47,236 nt of DNA, taken from assembly GCF_000003815.2 (NCBI RefSeq), contig NC_049988.1, forward strand, positions 13,932,557 to 13,979,792, written 5' to 3'. Below, piece after piece: positions 19,347-31,517 of the stretch. Made by a program: the position numbers and the translations under genes. The DNA is from Branchiostoma floridae (lineage: Eukaryota; Chordata; Leptocardii; Amphioxiformes; Branchiostomatidae). The notes under the pieces were generated by a model. That model ran no database searches, was not told where the DNA came from, and saw only the letters and a list, made by a program, of their open reading frames with translations. Position 1 is the stretch's first letter; every line of letters begins with the position of its first letter.

Positions 19347-21118
19347 GGTAGGGCATTTCACAGCAGATGAGAACAAAAGACAGGAACAACAAGTAAAGGT
19401 GTCTAAAAAAGACACCTATAGGCGACGCATTTTAATGTTACTGACCCGCCCCGGGGTGTATATGGTGAGCTTGAGGGGGGGGGGGGGGGTATCTTGTTTG
19501 TGCGGGGTTGGTAAAGTGGCGAAAATTAAGGAGGGGCGAAAATATTCTGAACTTCTGATACTGTTACACAGGCAATTTTCTTATTATGACATTATCTTTG
19601 ACTTTGGTTATAGTCCGAATTGTCAGTCGATCGATCCTTCAATCGATTGCAACACGTGCAAACAAGATCTAAAACAGTACATGTACAAAACTTCAAGACT
19701 TGTATCAAGAACTTCCCATAACAATAATAGAGAGATTTAAAGCATTGAAAATTAAGGACTTAAATTGCTACTGCAACTGACGGCTTCAATCTATATATGG
19801 TTTCATTCGGTCAATATTGACCATGGCAAAATCCTAATTGATATCAGCCCTACAGCGTCGACTGTGGCTAAACAGCCCTATACGAGCATTACATTCTCTG
19901 CCACATAGGGCACATCTGCAAGCTGACTCAGGTCTGTTGTAGAGTTCTTTTCGCAGGATCCGCTTTTCTTCAGCCATACGCATCAGTCTGGTTTCTCCTG
20001 ATTTCTCATAAAGAAGATAACCATAACAATAATGTAGAATTCCAAAGAATTAAAGATTAAGGACTATGTGACATTATCTGACCGGTTCGGTCCATAAGAA
20101 GACGGATTATAGGATGCACAATATACAATTAACGTCATTAATTATTAAGTAATATAAGTAAATTACGTCCATAATCTTCTGTCTTTCCTCAATATAAACG
20201 AGGGACATGATAATAAAAAGTGTAGATCATCTTCAACAGTATGTTTGTACATAGTATTATTAGTACAGAGAAAAATATGGTTAATGTAGTTCTGAGCCTT
20301 CGTAGTTTTCAGGTCACGCTTCCGCATACCAAATGCATGCCCGATGGTACACCCTTGGGAAGGAGGCCCAAAGATCACGCCCCCCCCCCCCAAAAAAAAA
20401 CCCCTGAAACACCTGCTTTTCCCCTCCAGCTAAAATCGAACAGTCACGAGCCACCTCAAGTCCTGGTAAATAGCTAGAAGTGGCTTACGATGCACGTGAG
20501 GACAAAGCCGAAAACAAATGTCTACATGAACAACAGCGGGTGGAGCCAACAGGATCTACGTTTGATGATTTGATACCACCTTCAGCCAGACAGAACCTGG
20601 CTGACACATATGTTACATGTACTATGCAGTCTATACTATCCAGGTATGCACAATTGTGTACATAAGCCTAACCATGTCTTACTCCACAGATAGGGTAATT
20701 ACAGACGGAAGCATGCGCTATACTACATCATATTTCATACATCATACTACTACATACAAGAGTAGCTCTCAGAGCATTGGCAGCGTCTTGGGCAGTTCAA
20801 ACTTGGCGCTCTACCAATTACTCATAGCTCTTCTCCCCAGTCATTGGTCAATGCTACATTCAAATGAACTTCCATATATGGTGTAGTCACGTGTCCTATT
20901 CCTAAAATAGCCTAGTTACCTAGTAACATAAACATATGGTACAAATTCTCTACACGCCTTTTATCTTATCTGTCTCAGTCTGTCCGGCAAAGTAAAAAGA
21001 ATAGACTGGACATATTTTTTGAACGTGTTCGCCTTTTTCTTAGGCATTTTGGCATCAACAAAACTGGTACCTGTGAACTTGCTAATAAGGCTACCTAAGA
21101 ATGATCATGAATGTCTTA
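19347..21118. other. Intergenic region with LINE fragment and homopolymers
   Basis: No host gene is supported. A G-run lies at about 19473-19488 and a C-run/A-run at about 20381-20400. A perfect CArG word is at about 20873. A LINE tail fragment lies on the minus strand at 19838-19990. The remaining ORFs are short and lack domains. Confidence 0.45.
19838..19990 (-). pseudogene. LINE endonuclease/RT C-terminal zinc-finger fragment
   Basis: The minus strand reads RMAEEKRILRKELYNRPES followed by CRCALCGRECNARIGLFSH and SRRC, then a stop. A Cys-x2-Cys ... RIGL-SH-RRC ending is a familiar C-terminal motif of animal endonuclease-reverse transcriptase proteins. Only the last 45 or so residues remain. 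Confidence 0.6.
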
Positions 21119-21419
21119 TGTTACGGTCACATTTCCCAACCGGAAGTTACCGGAATAAAAAAAAATAAAGCTACATTTATGAAGGATAGACATCCAAATT
21201 AAAAAGTAAAGCTGTTTATGGTCGTTTATCAGTTCACAAATTATGGCCACTACTTATTTTCTTTGCATTTTGTGTGTTTTAGGCCCTCTACATACTTTTT
21301 ATTTGTTCACGAGAGCTGCCCAATCGGACCCCGGGTTGGAACTGTTACCGTAAAACTACCCCCAGCTTGAGGAGCGAAAGTTGCCTGGTCGGTTCCCGTT
21401 TGGAAATGTGACCGTAACA
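21119..21419. mobile_element. MITE with TGTTACGGTCACATTTCC ends, TTA target duplication
   Basis: A 301-bp element whose left end TGTTACGGTCACATTTCC is the reverse complement of the right end at about 21402-21419, with a shared CAACCGG/CGGTT extension. It is flanked by TTA at 21116-21118 and 21420-21422. An internal CCGTAAAACTAC echo of the terminus occurs near 21345. No coding capacity. Confidence 0.8.
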
Positions 21420-21530
21420 TTACCCTTATTTTTGAGGAGCTGTTGAAGATCTTGTTTGAGAGATTTATTAATTCTTTTGGCAAATCTTTTATCCAATATT
21501 GTGTTGACCCTTTCACCTCACTTAGTATTA

Positions 21531-21566
21531 GGCCACAGTAAGTAGCTATTGTGGATGACATCAGCG
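21531..21566. mobile_element. Single terminus of the 3693-type transposon family
   Basis: GGCCACAGTAAGTAGC followed by TGTGGATGACATC matches the inverted terminus of the 3693-4217 element and is preceded by TTA. I found no opposite end nearby, so this is a truncated or rearranged copy. Confidence 0.5.
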
Positions 21567-22319
21567 CGAATACAATGTTTTGAATGGAATGAATGAGAGC
21601 CGATCTAAGTGACAAAAATTTTACTCATTGCGGCGCCCCTTTGTAATCAGTCCATCTGCATAATTCATCTCAGTTCGGGTAACGATGTTAGCCAGACCAT
21701 GGCCACATGGGGTCGGCGTCATTGTCTTGGTGATGTCGGAATTTCTTAGTAATCGATGACATCCCTAATTGATCTGAGCCGAAATGCCGCCGTGTCTTTC
21801 CTCTAACCTTGTCGGACGATTTGAACACGCTTGTCCCTAGTTTCATCTTGCTGGCCAAGCCACCACGTATACGCCCCGTCGGCGGAAACCGCTTCCCGTT
21901 CAGCGGAGCCAGCGCGCCAAGACCCCGTAAACGTCGGCCCGTCCCTGGAGCCAGTCAGCTAGGTCTCCGTCGGTTCATTCCTCGGTACCGGTCAATCACG
22001 TCCCCGTTCCGGTGTCTCCCTACAGAGCCCTTGCGAGGCCCTTAACATAGGACACAACTTTCGCGGTCTCAAGCCGGATTTCCTCCGAACTTGTTCGTAC
22101 GTACCCGGCGGCATTGCTTGGACAGTGCTTTGACAACGTACTCCCAGACTGTTGACTTCCTGAACCTTCTTGACCCGTCTTCAGCTTAGAGAGGCGAACA
22201 TCCGGTCAACACCGATCAACTAGCCGAACCTTTCTTCAGTGACCGAACTCAACTCCACGGTGAGCTGCCATATTGTTGTATCTTGTTACAAACTTGTCCT
22301 TCTGATACTTCAACTACGA
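21567..22319. other. GC-rich region before the SGNH-like segment, function unclear
   Basis: The part 21780-22045 is richer in C and G than its surroundings and has open plus-strand frames with Arg/Pro-rich peptides. No domain is recognised. It may be the upstream part of the retroelement or gene to which the 22320-22856 segment belongs. Confidence 0.35.
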
Positions 22320-22856
22320 ACATTGCCATTACCAGACACTCTTTTGTATCCCGACAGAAGTCATTTGTTCGGCGTCGTACTATGACAGCCTCCGACGAGC
22401 AATTTGTCCTAATTTTTGGGTATCTATTACGTAGACATTCAGTTTCATGGCGTGCCGGGTTGCACCTTCCCAAAATATTACGCTAGTGTGCTTCCTATTC
22501 TGCAGCAAACCAGTCCTCACATTGTGTACGTAGAGCTAGGGCACAACGATATATGTAGACGCCAATGGGCTCCAGAAACCATAGCTCGTGATTTAGTAGC
22601 TTTGGCACGCAAAATCTCTGAAATCCATTCAGTTCGACAGGCGATTCTAGTTGAACCAATCTGGCGATTGAAATCCCCCTGTAACATGCCGGACTTCCAC
22701 TCACGCATCCATGATTTCCGTACCGAGTTTCGCCCCCTCGTCGACGCTACCCCACCCGTTCACAGATGGTACCACGCAAAGCTGTGGCAGAAAAACCCTA
22801 ACTATTTCGCTTCTGAACGGTATTTTTCTGAGCCATTCTCTTCAAATTGTTCCTAA
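22320..22856 (+). pseudogene. Degenerate SGNH-hydrolase-like segment, probably from a retroelement
   Basis: Two overlapping plus frames give a first part ITRHSFVSRQKSFVRRR (in the place of a GDSxxR block, Gly and Asp lost) and a second part with VQFHG-like DIQFHGVPGCTF, then IVYVELGHNDI (GxND block), then WYHAKLWQKNPNYFAS. SGNH/GDSL folds of this style occur within animal retrotransposon polyproteins, which is my preferred source. A frame change near 22415 and loss of the terminal DxxH block suggest it is dead. Confidence 0.45.
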
Positions 22857-23342
22857 TTGAAGGCTTGTTTTGTTAACTTTTTTTCAATTGCTTCAATCGC
22901 CAGTTGGCTTCACATTTGGTGTATTTTTAGCCCCGGACAGAAATGTTCCAGTCAACATGACGACGACCTTGGACTGTTTCAAAAGAAACATGGACTGGTT
23001 CGACTGACATGGACTTGCAAAATGGAGACAAATGGCCGCATGCTGAGGATTCGAGTAACTAATCGCCTATGAGATTATGTATGAATTTCTCCTCAGGTGA
23101 GTATGCCCGTTGTGCTGCTCTGGTTTAAGTCGACTTAGTTATGTTTAGTTAAGTTAAGTGAAAGGTTATGTTGAACGGGAAGACAACGACCTTAGTGATC
23201 TGACAGGAAATTTGTGGATTCTTGTGTCTGGCTCCCAGTCATTTGCTCTGCATACGTCCCCAGACTTGCGTCCTTGTCTAAAACTTCTGTGATGCCCACT
23301 CAACAGTCCTGTCATTTATGTTGTTATGGTTTATAACATTGC

Positions 23343-23381
<39 letters not shown>

Positions 23382-24699
23382 CTCCCTCGATCCATTTACA
23401 GGCCGACCATACTTAACAAGAGCAATGATGACGATGTTCACTTGGACTCCACAACACCGCCACGCCACACACTGTGACTCTTTTTTCTTTATTTGTGATA
23501 TCTCAACATCAGCTCCTACAACATATCTTTAATAGCTGTGACGAGCACCCAAATAAACGTGCAACGACGATGACAAAGTTATGGGTGACTTTGGAATAAA
23601 CCATTAGTGTCAGTATCAGTATATTCGTATAGTATATAAAACGGGCGATGTCATTTTTGTGTTCTCTCTCGATCCCAACAGACTAACCATACAGGACAAG
23701 AGCGACAACGACGAGATGTTCCTGACACCCATACCTGTGTCCATCAGGACGAAACAGTTCCATCACAAAGTCAGTCGGGTCCTTCCACTGCAAGTCGCTG
23801 AGAAGAGCTGTATCGCTGGAGGAGCCGGAATAGACGCCTGTGCACCTTATAAAGTCGGGAAGGAGCTACACATCACCCAGAACCGCACCGTCCACAGAAG
23901 GAAGACAACGAGAGGGCCTAAGAAATGCCAGAACAGTAGCAGATCTGGAGCAGCAAATCGATTGCACTGTCACAACCACAGAAAACCTAAAACTAGTTAG
24001 ACAATTCACGGGCTGGTTTTGGCTGATTTATACCATGAATATGTATATATAATGTGTATATATTATAGTAGTGGATTTTATATGTACAACAAAGAACCGT
24101 ACATAATTTTCCCACAGCGACGACGGACCTAATCAAACCGGAGGTGTATGTACTAATGAAGAAAACCAACATAAGAATATGCAGAAGTGGCCATCGATCG
24201 CTGGGAGGAGCTAGAAGATACATTTGTGCGGCTTGAAAATTCTGAACAGAGGGGAGCCACACAACATCCAGAACAGCGCCATCTACAGAAGGAGGGCAAC
24301 ATGAGGGAAGTAGAGGCCAGTAGCAGAGCCAAGACGTACAGCCGATAGATTGCGATCATACTTGTACATGTATAGATAACCTGACATGACACCAGTTATA
24401 GAATTCACGGATTGACTGATTGATTGACTGTTTATATCACGAATATGTATTTTAGTGTATACATTGTAGTAGTTGATTTTATATGTATATGAATGGACCG
24501 TAGATGAAATAACCGTTGTTTTGTGGTGTGACAAGACCTGTCTGTTTGATACGCCAAAATGTGCCCACCAGATATAATGTATTTGTATGACAGAGAGTCA
24601 GAGAGTATAGTTCAGAAGAGAAAGAGAGATCCGCAGCTAAGAACGAAGTTAGCGAGGCCAGCATTACTAGTATATAGTAACGTCAAACCATCTTAACAG
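22857..24699. repeat. GT microsatellite and tandemly duplicated 400-bp units
   Basis: A (GT)n tract lies at about 23343-23380. Two degenerate tandem units follow at about 23700-24120 and 24121-24520, period about 400 bp. Shared landmarks are GAATATGTAT at 24038 and 24440, and the words AGAAGGA-GACAACGAGAG and AGAAGGAGGGCAACATGAG. A partial earlier unit is seen near 23385-23460. ORFs in the units are broken. They may be old duplicated exons or a repeat; I cannot tell. Confidence 0.45.
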
Positions 24700-27529
24700 T
24701 CTCCCGTGCCCAGTGTACGGAAAACCTTGTCTCTGCGTCCTTCCTTTATTCTAGCTATGCTAGTCTTCAAAGCAGAATCTAAACAACTTGAAACCCATTG
24801 GTTTCATGGCTTGTTTGAAACATGTGACTTATTAACTTTTCAAAATCAGGCTTTACGTAACCTGTATCTATATAGCCGGTATGACCTGGTATAACAGTCC
24901 TTCGGCGTAACACACCAGCTTCAATTCAAAACGACAACCACCTGAAAGCGCAACATTTCATATTTCATAAAAAGATATCGACAAAAATCTGTGACACATT
25001 GGTCTTCTATATTTTTTTGACCTCGTGAAGCATATTATCCCACCTTATAAAAGCAAAGCTCAGAAGATATTGGCAAAAGTTGTGCTATATTGGTCTTGTC
25101 TTCTTTAAAACATCTTATTTTTCTACCACTCAAAATCAGGCTCTCTATGACTCCGAACGACAACCAATTGACAGCATTTCATTCTATATTGTAAAAAGCA
25201 CAGGCTTATAAAAGACATAACGGCAAAAAGCTGGGACATATTGGTTGCCATTGCAAATTCATAAAGCATGCGAAACATCGTAATAATCTATGTGTACGGC
25301 TTATGATATGCAAGGAGCGCAGTCACTTCCGGCTATGTGAAAAGACCGTACCCTTAAATCATTGATCCTGAAAACAAAGAATGCCTCAACAAAGGAAGAA
25401 TAACAGCTAGAATAGTCTTCAATGGCCACTGTATGGACGACACCCCTGTGGTTTAGCCAAAAATCAATTCCCAAGGGAATGCATTCGTGGAATTTTCAAA
25501 ATTCTTTCAAAGCGATCGTAATACTGTAGAAAATGGCGACGCCTCAGAACAAAAGACAAGGTAGGGCAGTGCGCGCAGGGGTGATAAATTATGCGTGAAT
25601 GACAACGGTGTCTATGCAAATTTAGTGTAGACGGTGCCAAATGGTCACTATGGGCAATTAATTAGCAGATTTTGTCCGGCCAAGCCAAAAATTTCAAAAC
25701 CAAATGGACACAAAGCAAATGTTTTGCACAACCAAGGACGTCCTTGCACAACTAAGTCTACGCTAAGATTGGAATAAGCCGGGAAAAAGCTACGCGCGGC
25801 TAAAGCGAAGCAGTCTGTGGGAATCAAGAACAAAATTTTGGGGCCCAATTGAGCAACTCCGCGCTACCAAAGTAGTGAAATTTACAATGCAAAATCTGCG
25901 TCTGTCCTACCCAAAATCAAGAATTTAGTAGGTCCAAAACAGGTAGGACAGCAAATTTCTTAACGCACAGAATAAAGGAACAACAGCGCTAAATGCAGAA
26001 AACCGCTTGTAAGAACTAACTAGCTAAGTGTTTGAAATGTGCCGGAGAAAAATCCGAAGTTTGGAAAGTTTACGACGTTACGAAGTCTAACATAAGATCG
26101 TAAAACACGGTTATTCACAAATCCAGTGTGGGAGCCATTATAATAATTGGGGTGTTTGGTCTCTAAGTCCTATGTTAGCTTATCAGGAACTCAGCCAAAC
26201 CAGTCGATTACTATTTGTGAGCCGTGTTTATTCAACCTATGCTAAACTCAGGTAGGTAGGTAGGTTAAGGTAGGTAAACTCAAGTAACATATAATGCAAT
26301 GTGCTCCAATAGGACTACAGCAAGTTACGGTTATAGGATACAGGTCTAGGGATAGGATAATGATACAGAGATCCAAGGAGGTTCTAAGTGTATCTACAGA
26401 GAGAGTTGGTATAACTAACTAGTACACAATCCAACAGAGGGACGAGCCCTCAAAGTGAACCTACCTCAGTCCAGAGGGGCGCCCGATTCACTAAATCTCT
26501 TCATACCATCTCTAACTCCGCCCATCACAGGTAAGCTGGTTGGATGCTCTATATTTTGGTTATCATGATATGATGATCATCACGTGATAGTATCAAGGTG
26601 ATGTCCTAGATACTGAGATATTAGCTCTGTCATCCTCGTCCTATACTTGTGGTCGATCTGTATCTGTATCTGTATCTATATAGCCGGTATAACCGCCATT
26701 CGGCGTAACACACCAGCTTATCCACCCTGATCTTAAACTTCCATTTTGTATTTTCTCTTCATACCACTTCCTTCAATCTGAATTTGCTAGTAACCCTACC
26801 TGTATGTGTTCAGATATCCACTTTCTCCATCTAACATTTTCAACTTCCCCTAGCTTTGACAAAAACTTTCTTAGTAAGTTACATTGACATGGAACATCGA
26901 GTTATTCAGTGTAAATGGTTCCCGGTGAAAGTGCTTACCAGATGGTAATATATGATATTAACATCTCAAACACAAAACAACAGAATCACGTGCACACTCA
27001 TATAACACCAAACCACTGCAAACTTTTATTCTTAAACACCAACTAGATAGAAAACAGCTGCCACAGATCTACGTGATAGGTATTTGATGGCATTACAGGG
27101 TGGAAACATCATTACAAATGTGATGACCGAACTTAGTCACTCAATAGTCATGTCCAAACAAGGGATACAGTTTGTCACATCTGGACCTCCTTATCCTTAT
27201 TAACTTTTTGATACAGTCTTTCGGCTATCAGGCTGAATTGACAGACCTGTTTACAGGTAACATGTATTACAAGTCATGTAATAGGTAATTACATTCATAC
27301 TATGGCTGCAGTATCAATATCAAAAGACATAAAATTCCCTAATGCCTTTATAGCTGTGTCTATGCAGGCTTTGCTACTTAAGACTGTATTGAGTATCACC
27401 TGTTAATCGCTACATATGGTTAAACATTCTACTGCCATAGGGTCTGATTTTCATGCAACTATGGAATAACAAATGATTACGGCTGATATGACTTACAAAA
27501 TTCAACAATATAGTTAAGAAGAAACTTGT
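24700..27529. other. Intergenic region with dispersed repeats, no gene supported
   Basis: The phrase TATATAGCCGGTAT followed by TTCGGCGTAACACACCAG occurs at 24869-24921 and again at 26675-26719, marking copies of one repeat. Two loosely similar units of about 220 bp are present near 24930-25260. A GGTAGGTAGG tract is at about 26251-26273. Positions 27380-27500 match 11080-11210. No frame longer than 67 codons occurs and none has a recognisable domain. Confidence 0.45.
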
Positions 27530-28010
27530 CCAGGTTAAAAATGTCCTTAAAACTAAAACTACGACAAGTCTGTCACCAGAGGAATAGCTGCTACATCTTT
27601 GTAGATTATCTAAGCATATAATGATAGCATTTGCATGGAAAATCAGATAGTTCTACGCTTATAACGTTTCTTTCCAAACTGAAACTAATACAAGCTTTGT
27701 CACCAGAGAAACATTATATAACTGCTTTATCTATGTATCTAAATCTAATAGTATCTGGATTATCTAAATATATGATGAGAGCATTAGCAGAAAAATACAG
27801 ATACTACATACAGAAAAGAATTATATCTTAGTTAAGGGGTTACCTGAAAACACTCTGATGTTATACTGTGAATCAGGTGTATATAAAGGTTATAAAAATT
27901 CTACTACCATAAGTTTCCTTTCAAACTGATGCAAATTATGTCACCAGAAGAAAATTAGCATTAGCAGGAAAATGCAGTTACTACATAGGCTGGTGACAGA
28001 AAGGAATCAA
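27530..28010. repeat. Tandem degenerate units in the 3' flank of copy 3
   Basis: Three diverged units share TTTCCAAACTGA-like and TGTCACCAGAGRAA-like words, near 27545-27640, 27670-27800 and 27918-28000. The third unit also matches the 3' flank of copy 2 at 13865-13930. They probably lie in the 3' UTR or just downstream. Confidence 0.5.
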
Positions 28011-28053
28011 ATCTTAATTCAAGTCCGCTTGAACAGACCACAAGGTTCTGTAA

Positions 28054-28296
28054 TCATTTCATGCCATCGTTGTTCTTGCGCATAGCAAGACATGCCACAA
28101 TGGTAACCATGGCGATGAGGACAGGGATAAGGATGACATCACCAAGCGCCATGACAGCCCTGGTCCCCTGTGTGACCCTCCCCACTGCACCACTCAGGGT
28201 CATCCCTATCTCCATGACAACGGCCCCGAACTCGTCCCCTTCATCCGCCATGTCCTGTAGGTAGCTCATGTGTCGGGCCCAGGGTAGGGCAAAGGT
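28054..28296 (-). CDS. Copy 3 exon 7, C-terminal transmembrane exon
   Basis: This 243-nt phase 0 exon has acceptor TTTCCAG and ends at a TGA. It encodes residues 686-765 of the predicted protein: TFALPWARHMSYLQDMADEG, an acidic patch, a small-residue segment GAVVMEIGMTLSGAVG (about 709-724), then a hydrophobic helix of about 23 residues (about 734-756) beginning MALGDVILIPVLIAM and a polar tail ending NDGMK. With the N-terminal signal anchor this predicts a two-pass protein with both ends in the cytosol and a large outside loop. Confidence 0.87.
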   Translation of the reverse strand, partial: TFALPWARHMSYLQDMADEGDEFGAVVMEIGMTLSGAVGRVTQGTRAVMALGDVILIPVLIAMVTIVACLAMRKNNDGMK

Positions 28297-28653
28297 CTGG
28301 AAATATACAGATGAAAAGTTGTGAGAAACAGTATCTCTCTTTTTCATCTAGCTGACATACATTAGACAAAGGGTGAAAACGGGACAAAGGATAAAGTCTA
28401 ATAATGGGTGATGTATTGTCTATTTTGGTTAGAAAACTGACAGGTAAGTTTTTAATTTTCTTGTGAAATGTTACAATATTATTGTCTTTCTCCACAATGA
28501 CAGCGAATAATACATGATGTATTGCCTGTGTTTCACACTAAAGGAGCCATCTTTATTACAGTCTGATCAACAGCAAACTTTCTTTAGATCAGTTAGGCCA
28601 GAACCTATATCCTCTAAGAGAAAGCAGAATTATGAGAATCTAAAATTCTTGAC

Positions 28654-28805
28654 CTTGACGATGTCTGTTGCAGTGTCCGATCGCTGCATGAGCCAGACGA
28701 TGGGGGTGGCCAGGGTGTGGTACCCTTCCATCACGTGTGGGGACTCGGCAGCCAGCTGGCGACCAAAGGCGGCATCAGCCAGGTACGTCTGCGCATCCAG
28801 ATGGC
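28654..28805 (-). CDS. Copy 3 exon 6
   Basis: This 152-nt exon, acceptor TATACAG and donor CAAG|GTCAAG, phase 1 to 0, encodes about residues 635-685. It begins GHLDAQTYLADAAFGRQ, contains SPHVMEGYHTLATPIVW and ends TDIVK. Only two residues differ visibly from copy 1. No domain name is recognised. The intron upstream of it is about 7.4 kb, compared with less than 0.4 kb in copy 1. Confidence 0.87.
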
Positions 28806-30379
28806 CTGTATAGGGGCAAAAATTATGTTTTCTATTGTATTTACGTTATTTTCTGAACTGACCAGCACCCGATGAATATAGATAGATCCATAAAAGGTCA
28901 ATGACTTTATCAAATGTATCATAACCTCCGTGAAACAGAGGTCTTGTAGTCCTGTTAGTGTGTTTGCGACGGTGTTGTGTGTCCAAACATCTGTTATTGG
29001 CGTTTGAATACAATACACTAACAGAATCTCGGCGCAATTAATTTTTTACTGCAAGGCCGATTTGATTCATTTTTTATCAATGAATATGACTAATAATAGA
29101 AAGGTAGATCATAGTTGGCAGAAAGGTCACAGAAAGTTTGCAAGATTTGGCTCAAAGTCTGAGTTTATGTTGCGTTAGGAGATACCGACAGATTGGAGAT
29201 TATAAAATAAATAAGCTAAGGATGAGAATTCTTAAGATGTGAAAGAAGATCTTAGTTGTTAAGCTCTTTGGCCTGAATACTGTATTTTGTAATGTAGGGC
29301 GGGGGAATGGTGTAATAGATTATTTTATGGATATCTAGTTTATTTGGGTCTGCTCCCGTTGTAGACCCGAAGGAAGTGATGACTCACGATAACATCCACG
29401 CGCTTGGACATTAGCGATGCCCATTTCGACCTTAACTTGAAAGTTGATCTATGTTGGTAATTCTGAATAAAATTAAACTGCAATTTCCAACACAAAGAAT
29501 TGGACATGTTTTGACTGATCAACTCAAGTCTTTGATAAGGAATGGACAATCCACTGTTTCTGTGGCGTCACGTTATGTAGATAGCTCACGTCACTCGGTG
29601 AACAGGGGAAGAAGCCATGCACATCAGAGACTTTCAGCCATCTCTTAACAGAGACGGAGACTTTCTGCAAATTATGATCCACTGCTCACTGAGCCACGTG
29701 TACTATGTACATAACGTGGCGTCACAGAAGTAGTGGATTGTTCATTCATTGACAAAAACTGGAGTTGAACAGTCGAAGATAATTTGGCCTGACAAAACGC
29801 CTAAAAACACATAAAAAAAGTTGGAGCCTATCCTTGGCTTGGAGAGTAGTCAATAATCAGATAGGACAGGTAGTCCATAGAAGGGGCTACTATTTCACGG
29901 GGAGGTATCATTTTTATCTGTCTAAATGTGTTTTCGCAGTTATGTATTTTCCATATGTTAGTTTAATATAGCATAATGTACTGTAAAACTTGTGTCTATG
30001 CCTGATATTTGGATTTTACTAACTGAAATTGTGGCATGTACGGGAAAATGAAGACGTAGAAGAGTTTTTATGGACAGGCTAGAGTTAAAAGCAACCATCG
30101 TGTCATCACGATTTCCCAATCAATCAATATCAGACGAGATTATTTAAGTAAGAAATTTTCAAAAAAAAAGTTTTAAAGATTGTTGTTATTAATGGGTTTT
30201 AATAGTCGTATTCCATTAGCCTGGTGATTAATGTTCAGAGAGCATTGCTGTCAAAAGGGGTTCTCTTGTGAGTGAGGGGTGAACTAATAATGTAAATGCT
30301 TCTCATCGATTTGACAAAACAGACCCTCATTTACATAAATCATATCAGTTGATCATCTTATCTAGCTTACCACAATGAC
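28806..30379 (-). other. Copy 3 intron 6, part
   Basis: Intronic. It contains the MITE at 29541-29745 and a CCTCCGTG-type repeat end near 28922-28942. Otherwise it is AT-rich without coding support. Confidence 0.55.
29541..29745. mobile_element. Short inverted-repeat element (MITE-like)
   Basis: The left end ACAATCCACTGTTTCTGTG, continuing to CACGTTATGTAGATAG, is matched in reverse complement by the right end at about 29705-29745, giving about 40 bp of inverted similarity around a 120-bp core. Boundaries are approximate and no clear target duplication was identified. Confidence 0.6.
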
Positions 30380-30724
30380 ATTAAAGCATTTTCTCATTGA
30401 TTATGCAAATTAGGTCTTCATTTTGCATAATATATATCTATCAATATTCTCTTACTCAGTTACAAAGGTCACATGTTGCGATGGTCCTACAATTGAATTG
30501 AGCATGTTTAGACAATTTCCCAATTAATTATGCAAAATAGCTTTCAATCTGCATAATTGATATGTAATTATATGAAGCATTACGTAACCTATCAACATAG
30601 TACCAAAAAATCATAACAATCCGTCAACCCCTTCTTGAGTTATCCCTTTCGAAGTCTGATACTAAACCTGTCCTGCAGTTCCAAACAAGCCGCTAGGGAG
30701 CCCAAACCTATACCACTTATATTA
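30380..30724. repeat. Dispersed repeat, left part, interrupted by LINE 2
   Basis: Contains two octamer-type dyads (30403-30435 and 30528-30560) followed by CCCCTTCTTGAGTTAT and CCGCTAGGGAGCCCAAACC words, ending ACCACTTATATTA. The continuation CTCACGGCTTCAAGAGCTG is found only after the LINE at 32530. Intact copies of the joined sequence occur at 34200-34340 and 40880-41010. Confidence 0.75.
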
Positions 30725-30728
30725 TACC

Positions 30729-31517
30729 CGTCTCACCGAATATATAGATGATCACAACCTCATTTCCCCCAACCAGACTGGCTTCAGAAAGAATTTCGGA
30801 ACTAACGACAACATCTTTGTTATTGACACACTGATATCAAAATACACCAGCACCAACAGACGCCTCTACACCTGCTTTATAGACTTCAGAAAAGCTTTTG
30901 ACTGCGTCTGGAGAGAAGGTCTACGTTACAAACTACTTAACCTGGGCATAGGCGGCAAGTTCTACAAATTGATTAAATCCATGTACTCTAATCCGATGAC
31001 ATGTGTTAAAACTCCTACCGGCCTTACACCACTGTTTACAACAGACAGAGGTGTAAGGCAAGGATGCAACCTCAGTCCTACTCTTTTCAGCTTATTTGTA
31101 GATGATTTAGTTAAAGATTTATATACCCCCGACTGCGACCCACCCTCCCTACATCACCTCCTCGTTTCTTGTCTACTTTACGCAGATGATGTAGTACTAA
31201 TTTCAGAGTCTGAAACCGGCTTACAATGTGCCCTTGACAGGCTTCATTCCTTCTGCGAAAAATGGAAACTGCAGGTGAACCTAAAGAAAACTAAAGCCGT
31301 GATCTTTAACAAATCAGGGAGACTCCTAAAGAACATAAATTTCTTATTTGGCGTAGATAACATCGAAATCGCAAACTCCTACCCCTACCTAGGCCTGACG
31401 TTGTCCTCGTCAGGTACTTATTCCTTAGCTAAAAAGAATCTGTCTCTAAAGGCACGTAAAGCTGTATTCGGCCTCAAACCTCTCACTCTTTCAACGATGT
31501 CCCCCAAGACTACTTAA
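30729..31517 (+). pseudogene. LINE 2 reverse transcriptase fragment
   Basis: One frame encodes RT motifs in order: ISPNQTGFRKNFGTNDNIF, TCFIDFRKAFDCVWREGL (first catalytic Asp), GVRQGCNLSPTLFSLFVDD, LLYADDVVLISES (catalytic Asp pair intact), WKLQVNLKKTKAVIFNK and YPYLGLTLSSSG. The N-terminal fingers and the endonuclease are missing. The frame shifts near 31490. Confidence 0.85.
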
